Assembly: GCA_022478985.1 (NCBI GenBank)
Contig: JAKSZP010009283.1
Span: 150,726-214,725 of the forward strand
DNA length: 64,000 bases
Source: Massospora cicadina
Taxonomy: Eukaryota > Entomophthoromycota > Entomophthoromycetes > Entomophthorales > Entomophthoraceae
Direction of reading: 5' to 3'
Shown: positions 1 to 11,145 of the stretch, piece by piece
Layout: each line of letters starts with the position of its first letter
Position numbering within the stretch: position 1 is the stretch's first letter
Translations under genes and position numbers: made by a program
Notes under the pieces: model-generated
Told to the model about the DNA's origin: nothing
Seen by the model: the letters and a program-made list of their open reading frames with translations, nothing else
Databases searched by the model: none

Positions 1-1257
1 TTGCACCAATTTTATATTCTGAAATTAAACCAAGCTCAGCGATGACACCTTTTTTAATATCTGGAGAACTTGACAAAAGTCCTGATTAGGTTACAGCCCT
101 CACCCTATTCTAATACTCTAAAAAGGAACTTAAAGTCAAAGAATATGGAGATATGAACAGCTAGCTTTCCTGGCTTTTGTAATTGGTGATTAGGTCTTTT
201 TATTTAGATACTTATTGTTTTAGACACCAAAAAAATTGAACCAGTTTTGGATTATTCCCTTCAAAGACATTAATTAATCAGGTTTGGATGCTTACAAAGT
301 TACAGACCTCTCGATGGCTGTACCATAAAGTGAGTGCATGCTAAAATTTTACAAACATGCCAATAACCAACCAAAGGGTAAGACTATTTTGCTATATTTT
401 ATATAGCGTCTTGCAAAATCGACCATGGGCTCCGCTAGTGTGCCAGACCAATTAGTTTGAAGACTGGTGGCCCTTTGATGTTTTGCTTTCATTGGAATAC
501 CAACCCCTACAAGTCCTGCATCTAAGCCACCAACTGACCACCAATGGCTTTGCCTTTAGTCCCAGGTGTCCTTGGCATGTGCCCTGGCAAGTCCTGTCCC
601 CTTCCTGGGCTGCTCAGGCACTTCCATGCTGCACCACCCTCGTGACCCTTCACCAACCCATCTGGGCATGCTTCAGAGAGTCCATCCCCCTTCCTGACTG
701 GCTATGGCAACTCCCGCACTGCACCCCACTAGGGTTGGCAGCCTGTCAACACATCTGCTGGTAGCCAGCTGTCCAGGTTCCCACTGGTTCCTTATAAGGA
801 GGGGGCATGGGAGCTGGCAGCACCGGCCACTCCAGGTGTGATCACCCATGTTTATTATGGATTCCCTTATACTATCTACTTCTTCTCCACCAGGGTATTA
901 GCCTCTATCAAATACAAAGTAAGAATGGTGCAAGAGAGATGTTTATTAGGAGGGAATGAACGACTATTTATACTACTTTCAGGGCTACTGTGCTTAAGTA
1001 CTCTTTGGCCAATCAACTATTGGAAAACCCATTGGCCTCTTGATTCCAAAACTCTATCAGATCATAAACTTCATTCATTCATACTTCATAGCAATTCACT
1101 CCAGATCTGTTCATCTGATCACCAAATATTAAATTAGGTCAATCTATCCTCAGCATAAGTTGCTGGTTGATTGTATATAAATTCTTATTTAGTAAGAACT
1201 TCAAGCATCATCGGCAGATGTTACTCATGCTCTGAATTAGTTGCAAACCCTAAATGA
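1..1257. other. Unassigned non-coding DNA
   Basis: I recognise no gene here. About 530-740 is clearly richer in GC than its surroundings and gives one 93-codon reading frame without any known motif. A second open frame at 838-1137 starts on GTG rather than ATG and has no family signature. A TATATAAAT string near 1173, like the one in the G1c LTR, could be a promoter remnant, but nothing else around it supports that. Confidence 0.5.
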
Positions 1258-1863
1258 TTGATAATGAATACTTTGACTTTCTGCAGAAAATCCCACAATC
1301 ATTTCTTATGGCAGTTGGCACAGTGTAAGATTCCGCCGACTCAAATCAAGTTAGAAAAGTCATTGTTAGATTCTTGTAAACAAATACATTGGCTCTCCAC
1401 CAGAAATTTCTACAATCACCATGATTTGATAGTCAGAGCTGAACTGGGAATCCGCTGAACCTAAAACGATTATTATTTTCTATAACATTATATAGTATCA
1501 AACTAAGCGATTAGCTGGCAATTATGCCTGACTAACTGAAACTCCTTTATCTGATACTATCAGAAGGATCCATCTGGTTATAATCTTGACATAGCGGTTT
1601 ACTAATAATTAGATGGTTGTTTAATATTTTTGTAATGGTATAAATCCAACAAGTTGCTCAGCAATGATCACTGATCATTCTTTTTAATACTCAATTATTA
1701 TTTTCTCAGATAATAATGCCACTAGTTTATCTATTTTTGTGGCTTGATGATATTCACCAAAATTGTATTTCTTCCACCTCTAGGCCCATGGGGGTTGGGC
1801 AAAGGTAGTTATGTCAGAAGACATGTTGGAAAAAGTTAATCTCTTGTTAAGTGGGAGGGAGTG
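1258..1863 (+). pseudogene. Possible Ty1/copia RNase H remnant
   Basis: The frame from 1258 contains SCKQIHWLS. This resembles the end of the copia RNase H domain, where the family usually reads A-K-Q-x-x-W-L after an EAEY motif. Just before it, another frame reads NPTIISYGS, resembling the K-Q-x-T-I-S-x-S-S stretch of the same domain, so the reading frame is broken. The segment ends in a purine-rich run (aagtgggagggag, about 1849-1861) directly followed by TGTTGGGAA, as expected for a polypurine tract next to a copia LTR. No integrase or RT is left upstream. The call rests on short motifs and their order. Chance similarity cannot be excluded. Confidence 0.33.
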
Positions 1864-2362
1864 TGTTGGGAATTTAACCAGATTAAGCTTCTTCAAATAT
1901 GTTCTGATACTGGCGGAGCAGTAAAAGATACCTGATATCATTACTAGTACTTATGGTTGTAGGCTTCCATGGAAGGAAGCTCCGATTTAATCCTTAAGAT
2001 TAAAAGATAACTTAGTCTTCCTTTTTGTTGGGGATAATAGCTGATATTTTACCAGCTTGAGGGCAGGATTGCCTAGCCTAGGGAATCGAGTCAAAGGAAG
2101 TTTTTACCAACGGCATTCCAAAGCTGTAGGTTTATTAATGCAAAGCTATTCCCCATCAGCAAATGCCAGCAATTCTAATAGGAGGGCACTAGGGTACCAG
2201 AATACTGTATATGTATGAGATAATTTCCCTAAGTAGATATATTGTTCTTGGTACTAGATCTTACTAGTAGTTGGTTTAGGATGGAATTGCCTAGATAAAT
2301 TAGTGAACTATGGTCAAGTTTTAATTGAACTTTATCGGCTCAGATTCATCTTCTTTTTCATC
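1864..2362 (+). repeat. Candidate copia-type LTR start, interrupted by G1a
   Basis: The sequence begins TGTTGGGAATTT right after a purine-rich tract, a common copia LTR start. No second copy is present in the window, so the LTR length and 3' end are unknown. G1a was inserted at 2363-2367, so the rest of this LTR, if real, would resume at 10546. No coding capacity is visible. Confidence 0.3.
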
Positions 2363-2367
2363 ATATA

Positions 2368-2838
2368 TGTTAATTAGCAATGTAAAGGCTCAATTCCGCC
2401 AAGTCAATTTGCACAGGGTATTAGCCGCTGATCAACCAAATTAGATGATATAAAGATTGCTGACTTTATTAAACATGATAAAATATTCAGAGCAATCTCC
2501 CCTTATTTGACCTTTTTTATCTTTATACTAATTGCAGACTTATCTACAACCTAATCACAGGAAAAGACCTTCTGTTCAATCATCCATATGTTTCTTTAAA
2601 TTTCAGTTCCAAGCCATATGCATCCTTAGCTTAAAAGTCTTCTATTCGTTTTCCATTTTCTAGAAGTTCTCATTTATGTCAAAATCTCAGCTTAATTCCC
2701 CTTGATTTGCTGAATGGTTTACATTTTGATCAATTATTATCCATATAACTTTTCAATAAATCTTGGGACTCGTCTTGATTCCCACTCTGATCTACCAGTA
2801 TGGGTAGCGTATCATCCAGTCATATCAACTTCCTGACA
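2368..2838 (-). repeat. G1a 3' LTR
   Basis: On the plus strand this 471-bp copy begins TGTTAATTAGC and ends CTTCCTGACA. It matches 10065-10540 over its full length with scattered substitutions and small indels. The shared blocks around the internal string cagacttatctacaacctaa make the pairing unambiguous. Flanked on the outside by ATATA. Confidence 0.92.
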
Positions 2839-2840
2839 TT

Positions 2841-2851
2841 ACCCCCCTTAG
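2841..2851 (-). promoter_or_regulatory. G1a polypurine tract
   Basis: On the minus strand the bases next to the 3' LTR read TAAGGGGGGT. A purine run in this position primes plus-strand DNA synthesis in LTR retrotransposons. It sits two bases inside the LTR boundary. Confidence 0.75.
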
Positions 2852-3076
2852 ACTGGATGATAGACTCTTACTGTTTATATTCTCAAAGGAACTTCATATG
2901 AACTCAGTTGATAATCCAACCCCCTGAAGGTTCTTTTATATTTTAAACATCCATGCCAGTCTTCTTGATTATCTCAAACGGCCCAGCCCAGATGTTGGAG
3001 AGCTTGTTTTTCCGCCCAAATCCGTGCTGGTTGTGGAATAAGTATGGTCTCCTACAACAAACAGCGGAAGTCTGCT

Positions 3077-4081
3077 CTATCTCTTATGATCGGCTGCATG
3101 ATTGCAAATCTTCTTGGACAAACTGGTAGAGTAGGATTCCGTTTGCAACTTGATCAATGTATCCATAAGAGTATTCAAATATCGTTGAAAGTCCACACCA
3201 CCAGTGTCCTCTACAAATGAGTAAAGCAAGGTGGGCAGAGCCGGATGTTGATCATACATCAGTTGGAAAGGGCTCTTACCTTTGGATGAATGATAGCTGA
3301 TATTATATGTGGACACAGCTGTAGGTAGAAGGGCACTCCATTCCAAGGGTCGATCCTTTACCAATTTATGGAGTATTTTCACTAGGGTTCTGTTGACCCG
3401 CTCCACCATTCCATTTGATTCTAGATGATAGGGGGTGGTCAAAACCCCACGGATCGCCATCAACTCGTTCAACTTTGGCAGGATATGCGAAGTGAAGTTG
3501 GTTCTGTTGTCTGTCAGAATGAACTGCGGGCAGCCATGCTGCTGTATAACACACTCCATAATAAACTTGGCAGTGGTGACCGCGCCCAAGTTGCTAATAG
3601 TCCTGGCCTCCACCCATCGAGTCAAATGATCAATGGTGACAATTATATACTTGGATCAATTGGCGCTAATTGGCAGAGGTCCTACTACATCAATGGTAAC
3701 AGTGTGCCAGGTGAATCAGGGTTTAACCAGCTGGTATGTGGTCTTCTTGTGAAATGGCTTTTCCAATTGACGCTGATGGCAACAAATAAACATTTCCAAT
3801 ATATCATAATGCATGCTCTCCCAGTAGTAACAGGGTCACAAAAACTCCAGCATTTTCTGCAATCCTCCATGTCCTACAACCCAATGAGCATCCATAATAA
3901 CTGTGGGTCTAGCCGAGGGTTTAGGGAAACTCAGCGTTGAGCCTCTGATCCACTTAGTTAGTTCCCCTTCACGTAGAAAAGTATCCTCCATGTTCCCATC
4001 TAATACCTTGATCACCTGCAGTGGCTCATTCTGGTATTTGTTCACCACCATCTTCTTGTACATTATGTTGGCTAAATTCAC
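3077..4081 (-). pseudogene. G1a integrase remnant
   Basis: Integrase would insert the element cDNA into chromosomal DNA. The HHCC zinc-binding part is visible as AHWVVGHGG near 3850, continuing out of frame toward 3700. The catalytic core is open from 3625 down to 3077. It shows a first Asp in TIDHLTRWVEA, a second in TDNRTNFTS (the usual Gly after the Asp is Asn-Arg here) and the Glu in NGMVERVNRTL, so the D-D-E triad is still readable. A TGA just upstream of the first Asp replaces the Arg seen in G1b (NRSKY). A frameshift separates the zinc finger from the core. No chromodomain is seen at the C-terminus. Confidence 0.85.
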
Positions 4082-4082
4082 T

Positions 4083-4620
4083 GTGATAGCGACCGTTGGC
4101 AGCTGGGAAAGACAATCTGCATTTCAATGTTTTGCTTCCGGATGGTGTATAATCTCAAAATTGTACATCTGGAGCTTTAGTGCCCAACGTGAAAGCTGTC
4201 CTTCCAGTTCATGAAGATTCTGCTGCCAGCACAAGGAAGTGTGATCTGTCACTATTTGGAATATTATCCCTTGTAGTTATATCCAAAACTGTTTGTAAGC
4301 GTAGAGAACCACTAAACACTCTCACTCAGTCATGGTGTAGTTTATTTTATGACAGTTCAAGCTTTGACTACAAAATGTGACAGGATGCTTCATGCCGTTG
4401 TTGTCCTTCTGGGATAATACCGCCCCAATAGTGGAGAGGGATGCGTCCATCTGTACTATGAACTGTTTTTCAAAGTTGGGATATTGCAAAATGGGTGAGT
4501 TTTCTAATGCAGTTCACAACACATCAAAAGCGTTCTGGCATCGTTCTGTTTAATTGAAAGAAGCATTTTTCTTTAAAAACTCAAAAGTGGGGCCCCAATG
4601 CAACCAAAATTGGGAATGAA
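4083..4620 (-). pseudogene. G1a RNase H remnant
   Basis: This domain would degrade the RNA strand of the RNA-DNA hybrid. On the minus strand one can read VQMDASLSTIGAVLSQKD, then CSQSLNCHKINYTMTE followed by a stop, then IVTDHTSLCW and the tether leading to integrase. The acidic residues of MDAS, of the TE pair and of TDH belong to the Ty3/gypsy RNase H set. At least two stops and several shifts break the frame. G1c keeps the same block more cleanly at 63640-64000, which supports the assignment. Confidence 0.8.
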
Positions 4621-4659
4621 CAGTCAGTAGTACCCAACAATCCCCAGAAAAACTTGAAT

Positions 4660-5570
4660 ATCCCGCTTATTACCTGGGCGAGTCATCTTGCTTATTGCTT
4701 CCACCCTAGCTGGTTGTTTTTAAGCCCATTTGAATCCATGAAAAACCAAAAATATTCTTATTGTTCTTTAAAGAAATGGCATTTCCGAGGCTTAATTTTA
4801 ATATTAGTAGTAGAGAGGTGATGGAACACTTGTTCCAAGTGGGCAAGGTTCTCTGTAAATGTCCATGAGAACACATTGATATCATCGAGGTAAACTAAGA
4901 TGCAGGACAGCTTCAAATTACTAAAAATCATATCCATGCCACGTTGGAACATAGCTGGGGAGTTGCACAACCCTTGTGGCATGTGATTCGGTGGGATTAA
5001 CCCTATCAAAGTGATGATAGTGCATTTCTCCCATTCCACTGATGGCAAATCGATCTGCCAGTACCCTGAGATCAAACCCATGGCAGAAAAATAATTTGCC
5101 CCACCTAATCGGTCCAACGCGTCATTAATCCACAGAAGAGGGTAGGAATCCTTTTTTGTTACGCTATTGAGTTTGCATAAGTCAATAACCACTCAATTCA
5201 TGCCATTTCTTTTCTTTACAATGAGCACAGGTGATGCCCAAAGGTTGTTTGATAGCTCTAGCATCCCTTGGATGATAAGTTTAACCACCTCATCTGAGAC
5301 AACCTCTTCTGCCATTTTTGATCGTCTAATAGGTCGCAATCAAATGGGAGGGTGATCCCCCATATCTATCTGATGTACCACCCCTTGAGCGCACCCCAAA
5401 TCATGATCATCATGTGCAAAAATATCTTGATACTTTTTAAATAATTTCATAGCCTTATATGCTGTTCCACCAATAATCCAGTAAGTGCTTCCTGCAGAAC
5501 CACTGTCAATACACTGAACGATGAGCTTATCAGTAGTATGAGATCCACCCACAACCCAAATCATGGACAC
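4660..5570 (-). pseudogene. G1a reverse transcriptase remnant
   Basis: The palm and fingers are open for 144 codons (5192-4758), preceded by the usual linker with FKKYQDIFAHDDHDLGCAQG (5340-5570). Visible motifs are LCKLNSVTKKDSYPL, FSAMGLISGYWQ, MPQGLCNSPAMFQRGMD and VYLDDINVFS. The YLDD codons are 4881-4892. Motif A, which should read x-D-L-x-S-G-Y, has Gly (codon 5076-5078) where the catalytic Asp belongs, so the enzyme would be dead even if the frame were whole. A stop separates the linker from the palm near 5195. The family call as Ty3/gypsy RT is secure. Confidence 0.9.
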
Positions 5571-6078
5571 AGCGAATTTCCTCTATAGGAACTAAGTGTA
5601 GGTAAGCCACCACTTGGTGCCGCTGGATTATTATTGTCTCCTTCTGTAAATTTGCTAGCATTACCTTCACCTCCACATTCCCAGGGAGCAGTAGCCCTGG
5701 AGCCAAATGTGGTTCAAGTCATGAGTGCTGGTGAGGCGCCATAATTTCCCTATAAAGCCCTTCAGGGACATCGATTTTGAGCTCAGTCCCTACTATGCAT
5801 TGGTGTCCAGACAGTAGGATTAGAGAGCTCGCTGCCCAAAGCAAAAATCCTTTGTACTCATAAATCTGGTTGGGGAGGGCTCTGGTTCACCGCTTCATTC
5901 GTTGATATAAAACAGGAACTCCATTGCTGTATGCTAGATTGATTTGGCTAGAGCAGAACGAAAGCATTGGGATTCCACAAGAGGTAAAAAATGGGGATCT
6001 GTTGTCCTAAAATATTAAGAGATTTTCTCCGCCATATTTATCACAACACCAAATCTCCTCATAGATGCCGCACGGCAA

Positions 6079-6561
6079 TTACCATGTCATAGTTGTTATT
6101 TGGCAGAACCACCACTGAGGCGGAAGCCTGGACTGATCCAAATCATAAAGGCAACTCGCTATATTCTCCTGAAGACACAGTGCTATGCGTCCCGCGGTCC
6201 CATATACTACTTGATGGTCCACATCCAGTTTCAATAGAAGCTTAGCCACCAACATGGTAGAAACTATGTTCACATGGGCTCCCATGTCTATGATAGCATG
6301 GATTTTTGTGTTTTGAATGAAAATGTCGTAGTAAGTGCATTCCAAGTAAGAAGAACCATCAGTATTTATTACATGTACATCCAAGGGCTTTGTGTTACTC
6401 AAAAAGGAGGAAATGCCCTTGCCAACCTGAGTATACTCACTAGCGAACTTCTCCATTGGAATGTCTATGTTAACCCCTACTAAAGAGGCAACGTCTGTTG
6501 AGGGATCTGTGTTGCTTGTGCTGGTCTGTTCCAGGATCTGCCATGCATATGGCTCCTGCAC
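6079..6561 (-). pseudogene. G1a aspartic protease region
   Basis: This 160-codon stretch contains IHAIIDMGAHVNIVS, the position of the retroviral-type protease active site (usually D-T/S-G-A), with Thr replaced by Met. Downstream, the YGTAGR string fits the flap and second half of the fold. The protease would cut the Gag-Pol precursor. The same site reads DTGA in G1c, NTGT in G1b and DTGS in G2a. The N-terminal ~90 residues are a spacer between the knuckle and the protease. Confidence 0.75.
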
Positions 6562-6805
6562 GTCCTGGCGGAACTCAGAGCTTGGGAAGAATTTTTACTC
6601 TCTGAAATGGAAGCAGGGGTATCCAATGGAAGCTGTTGGAAAAAAAAATCCGTTTGAGTTCCAAATCCTACCTGAAAAGATGCTTAAATCGTTAGGGCTA
6701 AGTGAATTGGATTTAGCGGAGGTAGAGCGTCCCATCTCTACTCCACTTGAGCTTTTCCCTGCTCAGTTTTTCAGTTGACATTGCATACACTTGTGAATTG
6801 TTAGG

Positions 6806-6847
6806 GCAATTACCCACATAATGCCCTCTTCGTCTGCACTGGAAGCA
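6806..6847 (-). pseudogene. G1a Gag CCHC zinc knuckle
   Basis: The minus strand reads CFQCRRRGHYVGNC, a perfect C-x2-C-x4-H-x4-C nucleocapsid knuckle that would bind the element RNA. It lies between the capsid and protease regions, as expected. The matching knuckle is degraded in G1b (near 57300) and carries a stop in G1c (61289-61330). Confidence 0.85.
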
Positions 6848-7105
6848 AGTATTCATAAAAGGTTCTCATATATAGCTTGCAGTGGAAGGGCCAGTTCAAA
6901 AATTGACATTATGGTTCCAGGGTCGTGGATGAACTGATGGAACATACACAGGCCAAAAAGTCCGCTGATTTGTATGATGGACAAATATGTTCCAGAAGTT
7001 GATAGCTCGGTTGCTGTAGCTCATATCCTGAAGAGTTTGGTGTGGAGACAGCAGAAATTTTTGGGCTACATTAGGGGCGCTGACCATGGCAGGGAGCTGA
7101 CATAA

Positions 7106-7955
7106 TGTAAGGAGAGTTTCTATAACTCTCTTGTTTCCAGTGTGGAGGTTCTTGGTGCACAGAGCAAACGCATGGAAACTAGCCGTTAGAACCAAAGTTA
7201 CTAGAGCCCATCTAGGAGGCTGGAGCAATAATAACTCATAGTGAAAAGTGTGATTATTAAAACAAAAGCACCACCAAAAATGATGCGGTGAACAAAAGCG
7301 AAAATGGTAGGCATCCCAGGATGGAGGGAACCTGGGCGAACCAATGGTGAATGAGGGGCTAACCAGATCATCTGTAAAGTGGTTTGGTGAATGTAGCATG
7401 AGACCTCCTCAAAGGGGTCCGCGCACAGGATTTTTCAGAATAGCATTTAATCAAAATGGTAAAACGGGGGACAATTTTTTATTAAAAGACCAACAAGGAA
7501 TGTTGGTCAGGGGAAAACATAATTAAACTTTGGTGGGGGATTAATGGGTCCGCTGAAGTGGTCCCAAGCACTGACCCACCAATAGGCACACATTACCATC
7601 CAGATTGGTAGAATATGCCAAAACTGACTTCACTCAGGTAGTTTATTGAAGTTGGATTCAAACTAAACGTGTGATTTCATAAATGGAACGAGTTTCAAAC
7701 CCCATTCCTTGACTAACCAGACCGAACCATCTGCATTCGTTACATATACTGTTTGTTTTAACTCCTGGACCAACGTAAGGGGCTGGGCGTTTGGCACCTC
7801 ACTAGTATCAACCTAGGCATAATTAGCTTGTACCCAGCGTTGGTCTAGCGTGTGCCTGAGGTCAAGGAGGGCCTGAAGCTTCACCTTCTGGGCCTCTTGG
7901 CGCCCAACCTTATCCTTGGGGTTGGTCACCACTATGATGTCATCTGCTCATGACA
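7106..7955. repeat. Solo LTR S1a
   Basis: An 850-bp block starts TGTAAGGAGAG and ends GCTCATGACA, flanked by perfect 5-bp duplications CATAA at 7101-7105 and 7956-7960. No internal region or second LTR accompanies it, so it is a solo LTR, the usual product of LTR-LTR recombination. It is full-length collinear with S1b (55729-56574) and, more distantly, with 26622-27509. A 167-codon minus-strand frame (6896-7399) is a chimera of LTR and G1a gag sequence across the 7106 junction, not a gene. Confidence 0.92.
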
Positions 7956-7960
7956 CATAA

Positions 7961-9978
7961 GGTGTTCACAATTCGAATAAGTCCTGCATCTCCATCCAAA
8001 ACGTGAGACATAGCATTATGCTGTTCCCAATATGGTTTGATGGCCACTGTCATCACTATTTCAACATCCTCGGTGGATAAAATATTAGCTCCAAGTAGTA
8101 CATGTGCTTCCACTGAGAAATGTTCAACAAATTTTAACAGGGTCTCATTTTGGTGAAACTGTATAGTTAGAAGTCAGCCTTCCATTGGGCCATCTTGGTC
8201 GTGCCCCTGAACAGCTGTAGAATAATTGCTTTAACTTCTTCATATAATACCGAGCTATTTGGAAGGTAGCAGGTAACTTGATCAGCACTTTCCACATCTT
8301 GAGTGGACATCAATAGTTTCACTTTCCGCCAATCAGAAGCCCCTTCTATGGCGAATTCAAATCACTTAAAGTAACTGTGTAGAATCCCATCATGACTGAA
8401 AGGAGGTAATTCCTCGATATAAACAGCTTTGCCTTTCTCCAGGCTTCTGCCACAAGGAGCAGGTGAATTGGTTCCTGTGCAACTAAGGGAACCACCCCTT
8501 GTGAACTATCATATGGTTGGCTGGATGGACTCAAATCCATCGAACTAGACTTGGAAGAAGTAGTGTTGCATGGGGGGTCCATCACAATGCCTGAGGGATA
8601 TTTGTTAGCTGATCCATAGCATTCTTCCCCAAAATCACCACTAACTGCACCACTCCCCCCAGCTCCAGTGTGCTCCACAAGATGTTCGTTGATCAACTGC
8701 TCCATTTTTAACTGAATAGCATCTACACCATCCATCCTGGAATTCCTGTTGCAGTGTCTCATACTGATGTTGCAACTCCCAGCGGAATTCCCACCCAACT
8801 TTCAGTTTCTGATCCACTGCTAGTAGTCATGAGAGGGCATCTTTGATTATGTTCTGCATTTATGCATGCTGCCAGCTAGCGTTACCCAATTGTTGATTAG
8901 TGTCATTTAATTGGTTAAGGAGGGCAGCTTGTTCCTTACCAATTCCTCATTGGCCCATCTAAGGGTATCAAGCCATACTTGAATGTCCGCATAATCTCTT
9001 GTCTCACTGATTGGAAGAGGAAAAGCTCAACTGTGCTCATCCTGGCTAACAACTTCCAGTTGTTTAACCTGATGGATTAGCTGGAGATATTCAGGAGATT
9101 TCAACCAAAGGATAAGCGCATTATCTGTTGTTCGCTGACTACTCCAATTGATGCAAAGTTGGGTTAATTAAGCTGTATAGAAATGACTTGATCCGCCACT
9201 TGCTGTTCCATCAGTGTTATTTTTCCCCTAAGCTGAGCAATCACAGCTTCAAGCGCTTCCACCCATTCTGCTAGATCTGTCATAAAGTACTCAGTATTGC
9301 TTCCCAACGTTGTTACACCCTGAATCCATTACTTTAATAGGCCATGCCAATCCAACAGTTCTCCTATTACCCAGAATAACTTTTAATTTAACTGTGGTAC
9401 CAAAATGTTTAATAAGTGGCGGATGTCCCCAACACGATGATACATCTGTACCAGCGCCCCCTGCACCTCCAAAAAAGAGCAATCAAGGCGGTCAAGCAGG
9501 AGGCGAGTATAATTTTGCTGTACTTGAGTGAACCACATTACATCTCCAATCTCTATATTGTGGTGAGCCAGAACACACAGTAGATGGCGAATAGACAGTT
9601 GCATATAAGCGACTGGATACTGAAAATTGTGGGTACCAAGGCGGTGAGCCAACCCGTTGTAGTTGCGTCCAGATAGGACATGTACAGGGCGTAGTAATTT
9701 TCTTGGTCTCTTTGGTTATAAAACAAACTCAAGGCATACTCCCCCACCACATCTTTGTATATTTGATACCTGTGTAACAGCCACTTTATAATATCCCGCA
9801 GCAGCTGAGGGGTCACATTTGTGGAGCGTCCTTGTTGGTCGGCCACCAGCTCAGGGCAGTTTTCTAATTGCAGATTGATCATAACTTCATCATCACCCAG
9901 TTCAGTTACAGTATATACTGGTTTGTTATTAGGTGCCTCCAGTGCTTCTTCAGAATGACGTGCGTGGAATCCAATCAC
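7961..9978 (-). pseudogene. G1a gag remnant
   Basis: Gag would form the particle. The longest open pieces are 9978-9553 (141 codons, first after the PBS), 9652-9383 and 8798-8346. Around 8360-8270 the minus strand reads FAIEGASDWRKVK and DVESADQVTCYLP. The same motifs occur in G1b gag (EGASDWWEAK, 57985) and G1c gag (EGASD, ~60555), which identifies this as the capsid of the family. The knuckle of the same polyprotein is at 6806-6847, now cut off by S1a. No intact Gag frame remains. Confidence 0.78.
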
Positions 9979-10046
9979 ATTTTGTCATAACAAATGAGGG
10001 CTCATCATTGTATCCTAGTGTCAAAGAACTACTTTAACCAGTGGCT

Positions 10047-10063
10047 CCCTGTAGTGAGCACCA
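10047..10063 (-). promoter_or_regulatory. G1a primer-binding site
   Basis: On the minus strand, one base after the 5' LTR, the sequence is TGGTGCTCACTACAGGG. It starts with TGG, complementary to a tRNA CCA end. The same 17-mer occurs exactly at 59860 in G1c, with near copies at 58371 (G1b) and 35803. The implied primer tRNA ends CCCTGTAGTGAGCACCA. I do not recognise which tRNA this is. Confidence 0.85.
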
Positions 10064-10064
10064 C

Positions 10065-10540
10065 TTTTAATTCTTGATGTAAAGGCTTGATTCCACTGAG
10101 TCAGTTTGCACAGGGTATTAGCCACTGAGCAACCAAAGTGGATGATATAAAGAGATTTCTGACTTTGGGAAACTTGATAAAATATATATGGAGCAATTGC
10201 CCCTTATTCAACTTTATTATCTTTATACTAATTGCAGACTTATCTACAACCTAATCACGGGAAAAGACCTGATGTCAATACTCCATATGACTCTTTAAAG
10301 CTCAGTTCTTCAAGCCAGATGCATCCTCAGCTTGGTAGTCTTCTATTCATTTTCCCTTTTCTAGAAGTTCTCATTTAAAGCAAAAACTTGGCGTTATTCC
10401 CCTTGATTCGCTGAATGGTCAACATTTTAAAATGACTATTATCCATATACCTTTTCCGTTAATCTTTAGACTCATCTTGATTCCCACTCTAATCTGATGG
10501 TATGGGTAGCGTATCATCCAGTCATATCAACTTCCTGACA
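10065..10540 (-). repeat. G1a 5' LTR
   Basis: A 476-bp copy of the LTR at 2368-2838. Its inner end has mutated from TGTTAATT to TTTTAATT, and its outer end keeps CTTCCTGACA followed by the target duplication ATATA. It would have contained the promoter for the minus-strand transcript. Confidence 0.92.
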
Positions 10541-10545
10541 ATATA

Positions 10546-11145
10546 AAAAGGTTATATCAAACTAATATCAAACCCTTGCAAACCTGTGCAGTGACCACTT
10601 TATAACAGTTTATATCAATATAGGGACCTATAATCCCTAAAGCAGCTACTGAAGTACCAACCCCTTGTGATAATGATCAATACTTGAAACAATACTGAAG
10701 AGTTGCCATTGTATCAAAAGCTGATGATACATCTAATGTTAAGAATTGAATACATTTCATTTAGGCCATTCAGACACCTTTCTCTTAGGGCCAAACTGTT
10801 AACTATTTGCCTAGACTTTTTCGTGAATATTATTATAATTGGATTCCGCTGGTCCCCAATTTTAAGCATTTTTATTAGCAAACCTAATTCCAGCTTTGAA
10901 GGCTCTCTATTTCTATCCGCATTTTGGGGAAAGCCAAGAAAAAGCTTTACCCTTCTTTAAATATTTTTTAAGCTAAAGACGATCACAAATGCTGCAAGAT
11001 AGACCAAATAAAGATTTTGAAACTGTCATGAAGCGTTTGTCCGCTTCATGCCAATGGTTCTGAATTTCATCAATCTGAGTAATATTGATATCAAACATCT
11101 CAAAGATGTCTTCAACAGATGTTGGCTATTATCTTCAAACGTTAT
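10546..11145 (-). other. AT-rich spacer with a possible RT motif-A fossil
   Basis: No gene is intact. On the minus strand near 10765-10690 one frame reads FLTLDVSSAFDTM. This is strongly reminiscent of motif A of a non-LTR reverse transcriptase (x-L-D-V-S-x-A-F-D-x-V), continuing for some 20 codons to a stop. No other RT motif was found at the expected distance. It could be a very old LINE fragment or a coincidence. Confidence 0.25.

Larger units (their letters stand above)
2368..10540 (-). mobile_element. G1a: complete but dead Ty3/gypsy LTR retrotransposon
   Basis: Two direct LTRs (2368-2838 and 10065-10540) bound an internal region read on the minus strand. The perfect 5-bp target duplication ATATA lies at 2363-2367 and 10541-10545. 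In transcription order the parts are right LTR, PBS, gag, CCHC knuckle, protease, RT, RNase H, integrase, PPT and left LTR, which is the Ty3/gypsy order. Every domain carries stops or frameshifts, and the gag-protease interval is interrupted by solo LTR S1a. G1b and G1c are relatives: all three share the GASD gag motif, LTRs starting TGT(C/T) and a PBS starting TGGTGCT. The element cannot be autonomous now. Confidence 0.93.

Noticed and set aside
483..764. A 93-codon open frame in a GC-rich patch
   Set aside because: Biased composition, no motif, no relative in the window and no supporting context.
838..1137. A 99-codon open frame
   Set aside because: It begins on GTG with no in-frame ATG nearby and shows no known domain. 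Non-ATG starts of this kind are not credible for a eukaryotic gene without more evidence.
3425..3940. A 171-codon plus-strand frame
   Set aside because: Antisense shadow of the G1a integrase, which is read on the minus strand with clear D-D-E motifs.
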